Source: Phytoamicus setariae
Lineage (GTDB): Bacteria > Pseudomonadota > Alphaproteobacteria > Rhizobiales > Rhizobiaceae
Direction: 5' to 3'
Assembly (NCBI RefSeq): GCF_016722925.1
Contig: NZ_JAEQNC010000001.1
Span: 186,001 to 250,000, forward strand
DNA: 64,000 nucleotides
Positions within the stretch are counted from its first letter, which is position 1. Each line of letters starts with the position of its first letter. The position numbers and the translations under genes are program-made. Shown one piece after another: positions 8,956 through 20,157 of the stretch. The notes under the pieces were generated by a model. It saw nothing but the letters and a program-made list of their open reading frames with translations. It had not been told where the DNA came from and made no database searches.

Positions 8956-9045
8956 ATGTGGCAATCGCCAATACGCATCACGTTTGAAATAAAGAGGACG
9001 CGGACGAGCTGGTCCCTCGTTATCCGCGTCCAACTTTATAGCTAA
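8956..9045 (+). CDS. Possible 29-residue leader ORF overlapping a large hairpin
   Basis: A short ORF starts at ATG 8956 with AGGAG at 8943-8947, eight bases upstream, and ends at TAA 9043-9045. The peptide begins MWQSPIRITFEIKR and is Arg/Ser/Trp-rich, with no His. Its 3' half coincides with the hairpin at 8989-9039, so translating ribosomes would disrupt that structure. This is the arrangement expected of a translation-sensitive leader, but it is an inference. Confidence 0.25.
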   Translation: MWQSPIRITFEIKRTRTSWSLVIRVQLYS

Positions 9046-9140
9046 CGAAACGGGAGGCGGGCGCGAGCCCGTCTTCCACTCCCTTAAAATAGTCGATTGC
9101 AACGCAGGTTGCAAGCAATCGCCAAACATGGCGGAGCCAT
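8989..9140. other. Cluster of four consecutive inverted repeats in the hisS upstream region
   Basis: Hairpin 1: 8989-8994 pairs with 9034-9039, 8996-9004 (GGACGCGGA) pairs perfectly with 9023-9031, and CGAG 9005-9008 pairs with 9016-9019. It leaves a TTA bulge and a 7-base loop. Hairpin 2: 9056-9062 pairs with 9067-9073 around a GCGA tetraloop, extended by GGGA 9052-9055 with TCCC 9080-9083. Hairpin 3: TTGCAAC 9097-9103 pairs with GTTGCAA 9108-9114. Hairpin 4: ATGGC 9128-9132 pairs with GCCAT 9136-9140. No other gene occupies 9046-9216. It could be a structured hisS leader or a small RNA; strand is unresolved, although hairpin 2 pairs better as plus-strand RNA. Confidence 0.5.
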
Positions 9141-9216
9141 CATTGCACTTGCCGCAATTTCCTCAATCCGTTAGAGCAGCCGCAACAACAAACTGAATTT
9201 TTCCGGATACCCCGCC

Positions 9217-10731
9217 ATGAATGACAAGCCGAAGAAACAGCAGAAGCTCAAGGCCCGCCTGCCGCGCGGTTTTGTCGATCGCGAGGCGTCCGATATCCGC
9301 GCCGTCAACGAGATGACCGGCAAGATCCGCGAAGTCTATGAACGCTATGGTTTCGACCCCGTCGAGACGCCGCTGTTCGAATACACCGACGCGCTGGGCA
9401 AGTTCCTGCCGGATGCAGACCGCCCCAACGAGGGCGTGTTCTCGCTGCAGGATGATGACGAGCAGTGGATGAGCCTGCGCTACGATCTGACCGCGCCGCT
9501 TGCCCGCCACGTCGCCGAAAATTTCCAGCAGATCCAGCTTCCCTACCGTACCTATCGGGCCGGCTACGTATTCCGCAACGAAAAGCCGGGTCCCGGCCGC
9601 TTCCGCCAGTTCATGCAGTTCGATGCCGACACCGTCGGTGCCGCCGGCGTTCAGGCCGATGCCGAAATGTGCATGATGATGGCCGACACACTCGAAGCGC
9701 TCGGCATCAGGCGCGGCGACTACGTCATCCGTGTCAACAACCGCAAGGTGCTTGATGGCGTCATGGAGGCCATCGGGCTTGGTGGCGACGACAAGGCAGG
9801 CCACCGCCTCAATGTTTTGCGCGCCATCGACAAGCTAGACAAGTTCGGCCCGGAAGGCGTCAAATTGCTTCTCGGCCCTGGCCGCAAGGATGAATCCGGC
9901 GACTTCACCAAGGGCGCGGGCCTGAACGACGAACAGATCGGCAAGGTGCTGTTTTTCGTCGGCATCAAGGACTATGCGGCAAGTGCCGGCGAACTGGCGC
10001 AGCTTCTGGAAGGTACGAGCAAGGGGCAGGAAGGCGTCGACGAGCTCAACACCATTGGCGCACTGGTCACCAGCGCCGGCTATGACGCCGGCCGCATCAA
10101 GATCGACCCTTCCGTCGTGCGCGGCCTCGAATACTATACTGGCCCGGTCTATGAGGCCGAACTCACCTTCGACGTCACCAACGAAAAGGGCGAGAAGGTC
10201 GTGTTTGGTTCTGTGGGCGGCGGTGGCCGTTATGACGGTTTGGTGTCGCGCTTCATGGGCCAGCCGGTTCCGGCAACCGGCTTTTCCATCGGCGTGTCTC
10301 GCCTGATGACGGCGCTGAAGAACCTCGGCAAGCTTGGCGCCGACGAAGTCGTCGCACCGGTCGTCGTCTGCGTCATGGACCGCGATGTCGAAAGCCTCGG
10401 CCGCTACCAGAAGATGGTGCAGCAGCTTCGTCACGCCAATATCCGTGCCGAAATGTATCAGGGCAATCCGAAGAATTTCGGCAACCAGCTCAAGTATGCC
10501 GACCGTCGCGGTTCGCCGCTCGCCATCATCCAGGGTGGCGACGAGCGCGCCCAGGGCATCGTGCAGATCAAGGATCTGATCGAGGGTAAGCGTCTGTCGG
10601 GGGAAATCACCGACAACGTCGCCTGGCGTGAGGCCCGTGTCGCGCAGGTCTCGGTGGCTGAGACCGATCTTGTCGCCAAGGTTCGCGAGATGCTCGCCGA
10701 CCAGGCCGAAGATCGGAAGCGGCAGTCGTAA
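9217..10731 (+). CDS. hisS: Histidyl-tRNA synthetase
   Basis: Class II aminoacyl-tRNA synthetase charging tRNA-His, 504 residues. It begins with a basic extension ([19 protein letters not shown]), then motif 1 ([18 protein letters not shown]), motif 2 with the conserved arginine ([20 protein letters not shown]), the His-specific loop [14 protein letters not shown], and motif 3 ([13 protein letters not shown]). The C-terminal anticodon-binding domain follows. Alphaproteobacterial HisRS is a divergent group that recognises tRNA-His lacking the usual G-1; this protein has that group's form. No good Shine-Dalgarno precedes ATG 9217. hisZ starts 32 bases downstream, so hisS-hisZ-hisG form one operon. 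Confidence 0.96.
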   Translation: MNDKPKKQQKLKARLPRGFVDREASDIRAVNEMTGKIREVYERYGFDPVETPLFEYTDALGKFLPDADRPNEGVFSLQDDDEQWMSLRYDLTAPLARHVAENFQQIQLPYRTYRAGYVFRNEKPGPGRFRQFMQFDADTVGAAGVQADAEMCMMMADTLEALGIRRGDYVIRVNNRKVLDGVMEAIGLGGDDKAGHRLNVLRAIDKLDKFGPEGVKLLLGPGRKDESGDFTKGAGLNDEQIGKVLFFVGIKDYAASAGELAQLLEGTSKGQEGVDELNTIGALVTSAGYDAGRIKIDPSVVRGLEYYTGPVYEAELTFDVTNEKGEKVVFGSVGGGGRYDGLVSRFMGQPVPATGFSIGVSRLMTALKNLGKLGADEVVAPVVVCVMDRDVESLGRYQKMVQQLRHANIRAEMYQGNPKNFGNQLKYADRRGSPLAIIQGGDERAQGIVQIKDLIEGKRLSGEITDNVAWREARVAQVSVAETDLVAKVREMLADQAEDRKRQS

Positions 10732-10763
10732 CCAATGTGTCAGCCTGCCGCTAGGGGACGCTC

Positions 10764-11888
10764 ATGCCTTTGATAAATCTTCCAGACTTTTCCAATGAGC
10801 TGCTATCGCTGTTCGAAACGCTGAAGACTGATCGCGTCGATACGCCGGTCATTCAGCCGGCTGAGCCGTTCCTGAACATGGCCGGCGAGGATCTGCGTCG
10901 GCGGATCTTCATGACTGAGAGTGAGACCGGCGAAAGCCTGTGCCTGCGGCCGGAATTCACCATTCCTGTCTGCCTGCAGCACATCGAGACCGCGACCGGA
11001 ACGCCCAAGCGCTATTCCTATCTCGGCGAGGTTTTCCGCCAGCGTCGCGAAGGCGGCAAGGAGTTCTATCAGGCTGGCATCGAGGATCTCGGCACCAAAG
11101 ATGTCGCCGGCGCCGATGCGCGGGCGGTCGCGGATGCCATCGCCACGCTAAAGGCATTGCTGCCGGGCCAACCGCTCGCCGTGACCATGGGTGACCAATC
11201 GGTGTTCGAGGCGGTGGTCGAGGCGCTCGGCCTTCCCTCCGGCTGGCAGCGACGTTTGGTGCACGCATTCGGCGAGGCGTCCAAGCTGGACGCGATGATC
11301 GCCCGGCTTGCCCGGCCCGAAAGCGTCACCGATCTCGGTGCAGAGGTCGAGGCGATGCTTGCGGCCGGTGACGAGGCCACTTTGATCGGCCATATCGACG
11401 CGATCATGCAGGCGACCGGTTATTCCAGCAATGCCAGCCGCTCGCCGGCCAGCATCGCCAGACGGTTGCGCGAAAAGCGGGCGCTGGCAAGCACGGCGCT
11501 CGATCCGGCCAAGCTGGAAGTTCTCAAGGAATTCCTGTCACTCAGCGTCAGCTTGAAATACGCGCCTGATGTGTTTGCGACCTTCGCCCGCAGCGCAGGG
11601 CTGAAGCTTGACGGCGCGGTCGATCGCTTCGATGCCCGCGTCGCTGCGTTGACCGGCATCGGTGTTGATCTGTCGACCGTGACATGGCGCGCGGCCTTCG
11701 GTCGTCCGCTGGATTATTATACCGGCCTGGTGTTCGAGATCACGGTGCGCGAAGACCACAGGGTGCTCGCCGGCGGCGGGCGCTTCGACAGGATGATGAC
11801 GCTGCTTGGGGCTGCAGAAGAAATCCCGGCTGTCGGTTTTGCACTGTGGCTCGACCGTATCGAGGCGGTGAGGGGAGAAATCGTATGA
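10764..11888 (+). CDS. hisZ: ATP phosphoribosyltransferase regulatory subunit
   Basis: HisRS-like paralogue without aminoacylation activity, 374 residues. It forms the hetero-octamer with short-form HisG and confers histidine feedback control on the first step of histidine synthesis. The class II core is visible ([33 protein letters not shown], then [14 protein letters not shown] and [11 protein letters not shown]), but the C-terminal anticodon-binding domain is absent. GGGGA lies six bases before ATG 10764. Its TGA overlaps the hisG ATG (ATGA), which fits stoichiometric coupled translation of the two subunits. Confidence 0.95.
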   Translation: MPLINLPDFSNELLSLFETLKTDRVDTPVIQPAEPFLNMAGEDLRRRIFMTESETGESLCLRPEFTIPVCLQHIETATGTPKRYSYLGEVFRQRREGGKEFYQAGIEDLGTKDVAGADARAVADAIATLKALLPGQPLAVTMGDQSVFEAVVEALGLPSGWQRRLVHAFGEASKLDAMIARLARPESVTDLGAEVEAMLAAGDEATLIGHIDAIMQATGYSSNASRSPASIARRLREKRALASTALDPAKLEVLKEFLSLSVSLKYAPDVFATFARSAGLKLDGAVDRFDARVAALTGIGVDLSTVTWRAAFGRPLDYYTGLVFEITVREDHRVLAGGGRFDRMMTLLGAAEEIPAVGFALWLDRIEAVRGEIV

Positions 11889-12577
11889 TCACCATCGCAC
11901 TCCCTTCCAAGGGCCGGATGAAGGATGACGCCTCGGCGATTTTCGAGCGCGCCGGCATGAAAATATTGGCCGTCGGCAACGACCGTTCCTATCGTGGCCG
12001 TGTCGAAGGTGCCGACGATATCGAAATCGCGTTCCTGTCCGCCTCGGAGATCGCCCGCGAGCTGGGTGCCGGATCGATCGATTTCGGTGTCACCGGCGAA
12101 GACCTTGTGCGCGAAGATCTTGCGGAAGCCGACAAGCGCGCCGAATTCTGCGTGCGCCTGGGCTTCGGCCATGCCGATGTCGTGGTCGCTGTGCCGGAAA
12201 TCTGGCTCGATGTCGATACCATGGCTGATCTGGGTGATGTTGCCGCTGATTTTCGCGCCCGGCATGGTCGGCGTCTGGCGATTGCCACAAAGTACTGGCG
12301 ACTGACGCAGCAGTTCTTCTCCTCCCAGCACGGCATACAGCTTTACCGGATCGTCGAGAGCCTCGGTGCCACCGAGGGTGCGCCGGCGGCGGGACAAGCC
12401 GATATCATCGTTGATATCACCTCGACGGGATCGACGCTTCGCGCCAATCACCTGAAGATCCTGTCTGATGGGACTGTGCTGAAGTCCGAGGCCTGCCTAG
12501 TGCGTTCGCGCAAGCCGGAGCATGAGGGCAATGCACGCATCGCCGAAATCGTCGCAGCGGTCAAGGCTGCGATCTGA
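11885..12577 (+). CDS. hisG: ATP phosphoribosyltransferase, short form
   Basis: Catalytic subunit that condenses ATP with PRPP, 230 residues. It is the short form, lacking the C-terminal regulatory domain, which is why hisZ is needed. The N-terminus [12 protein letters not shown] and the PRPP-binding motif [15 protein letters not shown] near residue 178 are clear, as is [13 protein letters not shown]. The frame extends upstream of 11885 inside hisZ, but ATG 11885 gives the family's usual start and a 4-base ATGA overlap with hisZ. Confidence 0.96.
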   Translation: MITIALPSKGRMKDDASAIFERAGMKILAVGNDRSYRGRVEGADDIEIAFLSASEIARELGAGSIDFGVTGEDLVREDLAEADKRAEFCVRLGFGHADVVVAVPEIWLDVDTMADLGDVAADFRARHGRRLAIATKYWRLTQQFFSSQHGIQLYRIVESLGATEGAPAAGQADIIVDITSTGSTLRANHLKILSDGTVLKSEACLVRSRKPEHEGNARIAEIVAAVKAAI

Positions 12578-12582
12578 CGCGA

Positions 12583-12610
12583 CCAGATCGTCCTTTGCGC
12601 CGCGATCTGG
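12583..12610. terminator. Weak inverted repeat after hisG
   Basis: CCAGATCG (12583-12590) pairs with CGATCTGG (12603-12610) six bases after the hisG stop. There is no T tract, so it is at best a weak or processing-type 3' structure. A second hairpin, CGGGCTT-TT-AAGCCCG at 12682-12697, lies in the same 200-base gap between hisG and the convergent ribF and could serve the minus-strand operon. Confidence 0.35.
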
Positions 12611-12780
12611 CGAACGCGATGAATGGGGTTGAGCAGGCATGTGAACCGGCGATGCAGGAAGGCGGTCCTGCTTCGCTCGGTCGGGCTTTTAAGCCCGGAT
12701 CACATGCAACTGCCCATGCACAAGACCTAAGACGCCAATCTTGAGCGAAGCTTAGCAAATCGATTTAACGATAACCAAGT

Positions 12781-13761
12781 TTAGAAAGCGATGGCTTGGT
12801 CGATGGATCCAAGCGGCTTGACGCCGGAAAGCAGCGCTCTGGCTTCCTCGACATCCCGGTTCATCTGCTCGACCAGCGGCTCCAGCCCGTCGAATTTCAT
12901 TTCCGGCCGCAGGAACCCGAAGAACGACACCGAACAGGTCTGCCCATAAAGATCGCCGGAGAAATCGAAAAGCATCGTTTCCAGCAGTGCCGCACCGTGG
13001 TCGGTCACCGTCGGCCGGTAGCCGAAACTGGAAACGCCGTCAAACACGCGGCCATCCTCAAGGCGGAAACGAACGGCATAGATTCCGGCCTTAAGCTGGA
13101 CATCCACCGGCAGAGCCATGTTGGCCGTGGGAAAGCCGAGCGTCCGGCCCAGCTTCTGTCCGTGGATAACAGGGGACTGTACGGTGTAGCGATAGCCGAG
13201 CAGCCCGGCGGTTTCCACCATGTCGCCTTCGGATATCAGCGAGCGAATGCGGCTCGAGGAAATCACGTCGGTGTTTTCGTCGCGAAAGGCGTCAATCAGG
13301 CTGACACCGAAACCATGCCGGCCGCCCGCAGCAAGCAGATAGGCCGGTCCACCTTCGCGACCCTTGCCGAAATGGAAATCGAAACCGGTGACGATTTCCT
13401 TGGCGTCGATCCAGTCGATCAGCACGGACTGGATGAACTCTTCCGCAGAACGGCCCGCGAATGTCCGGTCGAACGGATATTCGAGCACGGCATTGAAGCC
13501 CATTTTCTCGAGGATCTGGGCTTTCAGCGGCGCCGGCGTGATGCGAAAAACCGGCTTGTCCGGTGTGAAGATCGTGCGCGGATGCGGTTCGAACGTCAGG
13601 ACGAGCGACGGGATCTTCCTGTCCGAGGCGATTTCCAGCGCGCGCGACAAGACGGCCTGGTGGCCGCGATGCACGCCATCGAAATTGCCGATCGCCAGTA
13701 CTCCGCCCTGTAGCGTCTCCGGCAGATCGCCCCGTTGTTCATTGCGATGAAAGACCGTCAT
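12781..13761 (-). CDS. ribF: Bifunctional riboflavin kinase / FAD synthetase
   Basis: Makes FMN and then FAD from riboflavin, 326 residues. The N-terminal FAD synthetase (nucleotidyltransferase) domain shows GNFDGVHRGHQAVL and LTFEPHPR. The C-terminal flavokinase domain shows GRTLGFPTANMAL followed by GIYAVRF and DFSGDLYG. The length matches the bacterial RibF norm. It lies 21 bases downstream of the HAD-IIA gene on the same strand and is probably in an operon with it. Confidence 0.95.
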   Translation of the reverse strand: MTVFHRNEQRGDLPETLQGGVLAIGNFDGVHRGHQAVLSRALEIASDRKIPSLVLTFEPHPRTIFTPDKPVFRITPAPLKAQILEKMGFNAVLEYPFDRTFAGRSAEEFIQSVLIDWIDAKEIVTGFDFHFGKGREGGPAYLLAAGGRHGFGVSLIDAFRDENTDVISSSRIRSLISEGDMVETAGLLGYRYTVQSPVIHGQKLGRTLGFPTANMALPVDVQLKAGIYAVRFRLEDGRVFDGVSSFGYRPTVTDHGAALLETMLFDFSGDLYGQTCSVSFFGFLRPEMKFDGLEPLVEQMNRDVEEARALLSGVKPLGSIDQAIAF

Positions 13762-13782
13762 CAGGCCATTGTCTCCGGCATC

Positions 13783-14631
13783 TTATTGCAAGCGCGGCAT
13801 CCACCAACGGGGCCGGGCATTGTGGCTATCGAGAAAGGCTTCCAGCGCCGCCACATCCGTTTTGGCGCCATCCATGTAATCGCGCCCATGGATGCCGGCG
13901 GAAATGTAGAGCAGGTCGAGCCCCTCGGTTATCGCGCCGAGTACGTCGGTGGGCATGCCGTCGCCGACTGCGAGCACCCGGTTCTTGTCGAAGGGGCCAC
14001 GATGGCTGAGTGCTTCGTCCAGAGCCGCGACATAGATCGGCTTGTGCGGCTTGCCGGCAATCCGCGAGGTGCCGCCGAGTTCGGTATAGAGGGCTGCGAT
14101 CGCCCCTGCGCAGGGGACCAGCCGATGGCCGCGCTCGACCACCAGATCGGGATTGGCGCAGATCATCGGAATGTTTCTCGACGCCAGTCGCGTCAGCACT
14201 TCGCGATAATCCTCGGGCGTCTCGACCTCGTCATCGACAAAGCCGGTGCAGACGATCACTTCGGCTTGCTCTTCGTCCACACATTCGACGTCGAGGCCTT
14301 CCAGCAGCGATGTTTCCCGGTCAGCGCCGATGAAATACACCTTGCCCGGGCCTTCGGCGATCAGCTTGCGGGTTACGTCACCCGATGTGACCATCCGGTC
14401 GTAGGCTTCGGGCAGCACGCCCAGGCTCTCAAGTTGCGGGATGACGCCGTTACCGGGGCGTGGCGAGTTGGTGATCAACACCACCGACAGTCCGGCCTCG
14501 CGCGCCGATCGAAGCGCAATGGAGGCGTCGGCAAAGCTGCTGACGCCATTGTGGAGCACGCCCCAAACATCGCAAAGGATAACATCGTAGTGCTTGACGA
14601 TGTCGTTGAGGGATCCAATGCGCTCTGCCAT
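13783..14631 (-). CDS. TIGR01459-type HAD-IIA phosphatase
   Basis: HAD superfamily subclass IIA hydrolase, 282 residues, similar to NagD-like sugar or nucleotide phosphatases. Motif I is DVILCDVWGVLHNG (the nucleophile-plus-two Asp position is replaced by Trp-Gly, as in this family), motif II is VLITNSPRPGN, and the C-terminal motif is VLAVGDGMPTDVLGA. The TIGR01459 family is typical of alphaproteobacteria and often sits beside ribF. I chose ATG 14631, which has GGAG 6-7 bases upstream, over the longer frame starting at 14688. The physiological substrate is unknown; linkage to flavin synthesis is suggested only by position. Confidence 0.88.
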   Translation of the reverse strand: MAERIGSLNDIVKHYDVILCDVWGVLHNGVSSFADASIALRSAREAGLSVVLITNSPRPGNGVIPQLESLGVLPEAYDRMVTSGDVTRKLIAEGPGKVYFIGADRETSLLEGLDVECVDEEQAEVIVCTGFVDDEVETPEDYREVLTRLASRNIPMICANPDLVVERGHRLVPCAGAIAALYTELGGTSRIAGKPHKPIYVAALDEALSHRGPFDKNRVLAVGDGMPTDVLGAITEGLDLLYISAGIHGRDYMDGAKTDVAALEAFLDSHNARPRWWMPRLQ

Positions 14632-14865
14632 GAAATGCTCCAGGAAAATCTTCGTGCCCCAGATCGCAAAATGGCGGCCCGATGACAAGGGTTAAAGTGG
14701 CCGACAGTGAGAAAAGGGATGCAATCCGCGCACCGCTTTGGCGGGGCGGGGAGTTCGCCGGGGTGTCGGTGAAGCCGCAGCTTCGAACCTCATGCGCCGC
14801 GTGACACAGCATTGCGCCGTGAAGACGAATCCAAAAGCTGCACGGCTCAAGCGGCTGACCTCTGT

Positions 14866-16731
14866 TCAATTTTCGATCAGCCGGCGAATGTTCTCCCAGC
14901 GCGGGTCCGAATGAAGCGGCTCGAAATCGGAATCATATTTGACCCAGGATTTCGTTTCGTGGTTGGCCGACGACAAGACGCGTTCAAGCGTCTCGAATGC
15001 CTGGCTGAGTTCACCGGACAACGCATAAACACAGGCAATATTGTACTGGCATAACACATCGTCCGGCTCGATTGTCAGTGCACGCATGGCCCATTCGTGT
15101 GCCCTGTCGGTTTCGCCGATCGCAATCAGCGCGATGGCCCCCAGATAAGCGGGGCGCGAATTGTCCGGGTTTATCGCCAGCTCCTTTTGGGCTGCGTCGA
15201 TCGCTTTTAGCGCGGCCCCCATTGCGTCAGCTTTCCTGCTCAACGTGTTGTAGGTCTGCCGCAAATAGCCCCAGGTCTGGTAGTCGTTGGGCTTGAGTTC
15301 GACGGCTCTCTCGAACAGCTTCGCCGCGTCTTCGATCTTGCCCTGCGCGTAGCAGGCCCGCCCGTAAAAGTACGGCGCCTCAAAAAGATTTGCATCGCAC
15401 GCGGTTGCTTTCAGAAATTCAATCTCCGCTTCCTCGTAGCGCTAGCCGAGCGAGAGCGCGAGACCACGCGACGCGTGGGCTTCGGCAAGGCCGCTTTCAA
15501 GTTCAAGCGCCTTGGCGCTGGTCGCCATGATGCTCTCGAGGGTAATCTGCGTATTGTAGTTCAACACGAGGAAGGAATCGCAATCGGCAATTCCGGCATA
15601 GGCGCGCGCGTAGAGTGGATCGATTTCGACTGCCTTTGCGAACATGCGCCGCGCCAGCGCATAGTAAGATTTCGTATGGCGGTGGAGGAAGTCTCGGCCG
15701 CGCAGATAGGCTGTGTATGCCTCAACGCTTGTCGTGGGGCTGAGGCTGATCGCTTTCTGCTCGGCCGGCAGCAATTTGACCTTGAGCTGGTCGACAATGG
15801 TCTTGGTGATCTCGTCCTGAATGGCAAAGATGTCGGTGAGTTCGCGGTCATAGCGGTCCGCCCAGAGATGTGTTCCATCCTTGCCCAGAATAAGCTGGGC
15901 GGTGACCCGCACGCGCTGGCCCGCCTTGCGGACGCTGCCCTCAAGGACGGTCGCGACGTTGAAGCGCCGGCTTACCTCTTGAATATCCACAGCCTTACCC
16001 TTGAGCGTGAAAGCAGAATTCCGCGCAATCACGGAAAGCCCGGAGATCTTGGAAAGGTCGGTGATGATGTCCTCGGTGATGCCGTCGGAGAAATACTCCT
16101 GTTCCGGATCGCCGCTCATGTTGTCGAAGGGAAGTACCGCGATGGATGGTCGCTCTTGCTTGCTGGAGGCCGACGCATCGCTGCCCATATTGTTCTGTGC
16201 CGGCCTGTCCTCATCTTCCGGCAGCAGCACGTCGAAGACACGCACCGGCCTTTCGATATTCTTCAGCGATTGTTCGCCCCTGTCGTGAAAGTGCAGTCCC
16301 AGGTTTCTGCCGACGTGATCGCGCGCGGTGCCGGACAAGGATATGCCGCCCACCGGCGCCATGCTTTCAATCCGCGCGGCGACATTGACGCCATCGCCAT
16401 AGATATCGTCGTTCTCGACGATGATATCGCCGACGTTGATGCCGATGCGAAACTGAATACGCTGGTCTTCCTTGACCGAGAAGTTGCGTTCACGCATTTG
16501 CAGCTGGACTTCCGTGGCGCAAGCGACGGCACTGACAACGCTTGGAAATTCCACCAGAATACCATCGCCGGTGAGTTTGACGATGCGACCCTGATGCTCG
16601 GCTATCTTGTGATCGACCAGTTCCGCGCGGTGCAGGTTCAATGCCGCAAGGGTTCCCCGCTCGTCCAGCCCCATGAGACGACTATAGCCGACCACGTCGG
16701 CAGCGAGAATGGCAGTAAGGCGACGTTGCAT
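14866..16731 (-). pseudogene. Class III adenylate cyclase-TolB-TPR protein with one in-frame amber stop
   Basis: The reading frame encodes a 621-residue cyclase apart from a TAG at 15444-15442. The N-terminal catalytic domain looks intact: TAILAADVVGYSRLM and KLTGDGILVEF supply both metal-binding aspartates, and GDGVNVAARIE supplies the Asn/Arg of the transition-state site. A TolB-like domain (SIAVLPFDNMSGDPEQEYF) follows, then TPR repeats. The amber falls inside the TPR region after LALSLG, and the same frame continues cleanly (RYEEAEIEFLKA) to 14866. The upstream product would be 429 residues with catalytic and TolB domains; the remaining 191 codons are otherwise intact. It may be a recent nonsense mutation, a sequencing error, or a still-active truncated cyclase. 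Confidence 0.8.
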
Positions 16732-16867
16732 GGCAGCCAACGATCTGTTTGCCTGACATATAACAATGGAAACTCCAACGAAGTCAATCTGTGGTCGAAC
16801 CCGCCAAACGGCCGGGTTGCTGCAGCTTGCGCGAGATTGCGGAGCAACACTCTCGCTATCGCTTCGA

Positions 16868-17776
16868 TTACCGATCGCGCATGGCGCGGGCGGTCTCGGT
16901 GATCCGCAGAAATTCCTTGGCGGCGGAGGGCAGCGACGAGCCGCGACGCCACACCAGCCCGACCTGGACCACGGGCAGCGCGCCGGACACATCGCGGCTT
17001 TCGATCCGGTCGCCTTCCAGCGACCACGGGCGATAAACGAGATCCGGCAGCAGCGCGATGCCGGCGCCGGTGGCCACCAGGCTGCGCACGGCTTCGACGG
17101 AACGGGTCCGGAAGGCGACGTGCGGTTTGGCGCCGAGCGCGGTCAGGAGCTTGCCGGTGTTTTCCTCGATTTCATCCACCGTCAGCATGATCAGCGGTTC
17201 CTGGGCGATATCCCTGACCGAGATGATGTCTGCGCTGCCGAGCTTGTGGCCCATCGGCAACCAAAGGCGGTAAGGCGAGGTCTCGATGATTTCGGCCTGA
17301 AGCGCCATGCGGTCGCGCAGGTTGGAGATGGTCATGACGGCGATGTCGAGTTCGCCGCCGATCAGCAGGTGTTCGAGATAGCTGCCATTGTCCTCGATGG
17401 CGCTGACACTGACGGCGGGATAGGCCCGGCGATAACGCCGCAGCAGGTCCGACAGCACGTAGCCCGCCACGAGAGAGGTGACGCCGAGATTGAGCGAGCC
17501 GCGCATCTCGTCCTTCTTGTCGGTGAATGTCCGTCTCGCATCTGAGACGGAAGCGAGGATGTTGGTCGCATGCCGGAGAAACTGGTGACCGTTGTGGGTG
17601 ATAGTCAGGCCACGCGAGTGCCGCTCAAACAGGTTTACACCCAGATCGCTTTCGAGCTCCTTCACCGCCTCGGTGATCGACGACTGCGAAATCGACAGTG
17701 CCTGCGCAGCGCCGCTGACCGTGCCGTTTTCGGCAACTGCAATGAAATACTGGAGCTGTCGGAGCGTAAAAGCCAT
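16868..17776 (-). CDS. LysR-family transcriptional regulator
   Basis: 302 residues from ATG 17776, which gives the standard LysR N-terminus MAFTLRQLQYFIAVAENG. The winged HTH is SGAAQALSISQSSITEAVKE, followed by LGVNLFERHSRGLTIT. The C-terminal effector domain contains LLIGGELDIAVMT and GAGIALLPDLVYRP. The longer ORF from 17812 adds 12 unconserved residues. Nothing adjacent suggests its target: the cyclase lies downstream and groESL is divergent. Confidence 0.9.
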   Translation of the reverse strand: MAFTLRQLQYFIAVAENGTVSGAAQALSISQSSITEAVKELESDLGVNLFERHSRGLTITHNGHQFLRHATNILASVSDARRTFTDKKDEMRGSLNLGVTSLVAGYVLSDLLRRYRRAYPAVSVSAIEDNGSYLEHLLIGGELDIAVMTISNLRDRMALQAEIIETSPYRLWLPMGHKLGSADIISVRDIAQEPLIMLTVDEIEENTGKLLTALGAKPHVAFRTRSVEAVRSLVATGAGIALLPDLVYRPWSLEGDRIESRDVSGALPVVQVGLVWRRGSSLPSAAKEFLRITETARAMRDR

Positions 17777-17975
17777 GGCCGACTGATGGCACGGCGACAC
17801 GGGGATTGGCAAGCAGACATCATCCGGGATGAAATGCCTTAGGACCCGCCGCGCGTCCTTGTTAACTTACATTCACGCTGATGCGTAAGGCTGTGAGCCA
17901 TTTCTGGGGACCAGTTGATTTTACGAATGATCCCCGCGTCGTTCACCATTCCGGATTTTTTTATGGGGCTAATCC

Positions 17976-18004
17976 TTGACTCTGCCTGGGCAGGGTCCTA
18001 AATC
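17976..18004 (+). promoter_or_regulatory. Candidate groESL promoter
   Basis: TTGACT at 17976-17981 and TAAATC at 17999-18004 are separated by 17 bases, just upstream of the CIRCE operator. This places transcription initiation next to or within the operator, as in other CIRCE-controlled groE operons. The rest of 17777-17975 contains no gene that I can support; it holds the divergent promoter region of the LysR gene. Confidence 0.55.
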
Positions 18005-18010
18005 CAGCCC

Positions 18011-18039
18011 GCTAGCACTCCACGGAGACGAGTGCTAGC
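18011..18039. promoter_or_regulatory. CIRCE operator (HrcA binding site)
   Basis: A 10-base arm GCTAGCACTC (18011-18020), nine bases, and a perfect complementary arm GAGTGCTAGC (18030-18039) match the CIRCE consensus TTAGCACTC-N9-GAGTGCTAA with one changed base at each end. HrcA represses groESL here and is released on heat stress. The palindrome sits 54 bases before groES, so it is in the 5' leader. Confidence 0.93.
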
Positions 18040-18093
18040 AGTCCAATCATCCGGGTCGAACCCGGCAATGTCATTTGATCGAGGAAACAGACA

Positions 18094-18390
18094 ATGGCAA
18101 GCATCAATTTCCGTCCGCTTCATGACCGCGTCGTCGTTCGTCGCGTTGAGTCCGAAGAAAAGACCAAGGGCGGCATCATCATCCCGGACACCGCCAAGGA
18201 AAAGCCGCAAGAAGGCGAAGTTGTCGCCGTCGGCAACGGCGTTCGCGACGACAAGGGTGCGCTTGTTGCGCTCGACGTCAAGGCTGGCGACCGCGTCCTG
18301 TTCGGCAAGTGGTCGGGCACCGAAGTCAAGCTCAATGGCGAAGACCTTCTGATCATGAAGGAATCCGACGTCATGGGCATCATCGGCTGA
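18094..18390 (+). CDS. groES: Co-chaperonin GroES
   Basis: Ten-kilodalton heptameric lid of the chaperonin, 98 residues. It starts [19 protein letters not shown] and contains the mobile-loop segment [18 protein letters not shown] that docks to GroEL, then [24 protein letters not shown] precedes the ATG. It is cotranscribed with groEL 66 bases downstream under CIRCE. Confidence 0.98.
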   Translation: MASINFRPLHDRVVVRRVESEEKTKGGIIIPDTAKEKPQEGEVVAVGNGVRDDKGALVALDVKAGDRVLFGKWSGTEVKLNGEDLLIMKESDVMGIIG

Positions 18391-18438
18391 TTGCCGCAAT
18401 CCCACCTGTTCCTAACCATGACAACCAATGGGCAATGA

Positions 18439-20097
<1,659 letters not shown>

Positions 20098-20130
20098 CAA
20101 GGCGTTAGCCTTATGCATCGATAGAGCTGA

Positions 20131-20157
20131 GGGGTGCCCGCGAGGGCGCCCCTTTTT
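20131..20157 (+). terminator. Rho-independent terminator of groESL
   Basis: GGGGTGCCC (20131-20139) pairs with GGGCGCCCC (20144-20152) around a GCGA tetraloop, with a single G-U pair, followed directly by TTTTT. It is located 33 bases after the groEL stop. Confidence 0.92.
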
